This document shows positions 63,883-64,000 of a DNA stretch of 64,000 nt, piece by piece. Under the pieces are notes generated by a model. That model saw nothing but the letters and a program-made list of their open reading frames with translations. It was not told the origin of the DNA and did no database searches. The stretch's first letter is position 1. Each line of letters begins with the position of its first letter. The DNA is taken from the NCBI GenBank assembly GCA_004353515.1, contig SMNZ01000002.1, positions 885,333 to 949,332 on the forward strand, written 5' to 3'. The DNA comes from Alteromonadaceae bacterium M269. Lineage in GTDB: Bacteria; Pseudomonadota; Gammaproteobacteria; Enterobacterales; Alteromonadaceae. The translations under genes were made by a program, and so were the position numbers.

Positions 63883-64000
63883 TCTTCCGCCGATTTTGTA
63901 GACACCTAGCTTGCTTCTAAAAACTGCATCTCAAACTCTTCTGGAGATTGATGCCCAAGATGGCTATGTAGTCGAATACGATTGTAAAACATCTCAATAT
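63880..64000 (-). mobile_element. IS3-family element, end containing the orfB C-terminus
   Basis: On the minus strand the region encodes IEMFYNRIRLHSHLGHQSPE and EEFEMQFLEAS with stop at 63908-63906, the classic C-terminal end of an IS3-family transposase, followed by the terminal sequence TGTCTACAAAATCGGCGGAA. The frame is uninterrupted to the window edge, so this copy may be intact. It has inserted into the XRE gene. Confidence 0.85.

Noticed and set aside
1..64000. CRISPR array, prophage, toxin-antitoxin or restriction genes
   Set aside because: No regularly spaced repeats and no genes of these types were found in the window.

Overview
The window is about 64 kb of an AT-rich (roughly 42% GC by eye) gammaproteobacterial chromosome. 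Housekeeping synteny is classical for the class: ffh next to ypjD/yfjD-type genes, rpsP-rimM-trmD-rplS, aspS-nudB-ruvCAB, ybgC-tolQRAB-pal-cpoB, glrK-qseG-glrR and fadIJ. Protein style (many short envelope proteins, a DUF4404 protein, an exported KatG, large Reg_prop sensors) and a marine-type ERIC-like repeat suggest a marine heterotroph such as a member of Kangiellaceae or a close relative. The genus is an inference, not a reading.

Layout. 0-9.2 kb: start of an ECF sigma factor gene, then a leftward operon moxR-DUF58-DUF4381-batA-batB/C-batD ending in a DUF885 lipoprotein peptidase. 9.5-13.0 kb: rightward fadI-fadJ behind a FadR-like operator. 13.1-24.4 kb: two small-protein genes, a 1499-aa Reg_prop/PAS/GGDEF/EAL protein, an M16 protease, sixA, a 58-aa protein, a CBS/CNNM transporter and a CcsA-like YpjD. 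24.5-28.1 kb: ffh and the rpsP operon. 28.2-35.9 kb: mostly leftward envelope and peroxide-defence genes (YHS protein, exported KatG, dihaem cytochrome c peroxidase), a gluzincin peptidase, a tandem-receiver regulator and yciH. 36.2-40.5 kb: an acetyltransferase and a Fur-box-preceded ferric iron ABC transporter. 40.8-45.4 kb: a DUF4442 protein, an EF-hand protein and glrK-qseG-glrR. 45.6-50.3 kb: aspS-nudB-ruvCAB. 51.1-56.2 kb: the Tol-Pal operon. 56.4 kb: tRNA-Lys(UUU).

Downstream of tRNA-Lys the character changes: a decayed ISL3-family remnant, a short exported Cys/Pro-rich peptide, a decayed IS407-type IS3-family remnant, a 1371-aa hybrid two-component system of the HTCS type, a small orphan protein, and an XRE-type gene cut by an IS3-family insertion running off the window. 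This 7.5 kb segment looks like an accessory region anchored at a tRNA gene and is the best place to look for undescribed biology.

Items that need close reading: an ERIC-like element that spans the 5' end of nudB and appears to supply its start codon and N-terminus; a 14-bp perfect hairpin at the head of the rpsP operon; two small-protein genes under 60 codons (13406-13579 and 21958-22134); a likely non-AUG start for the iron permease; and a possible 140-nt minus-strand transcript between ruvB and ybgC.
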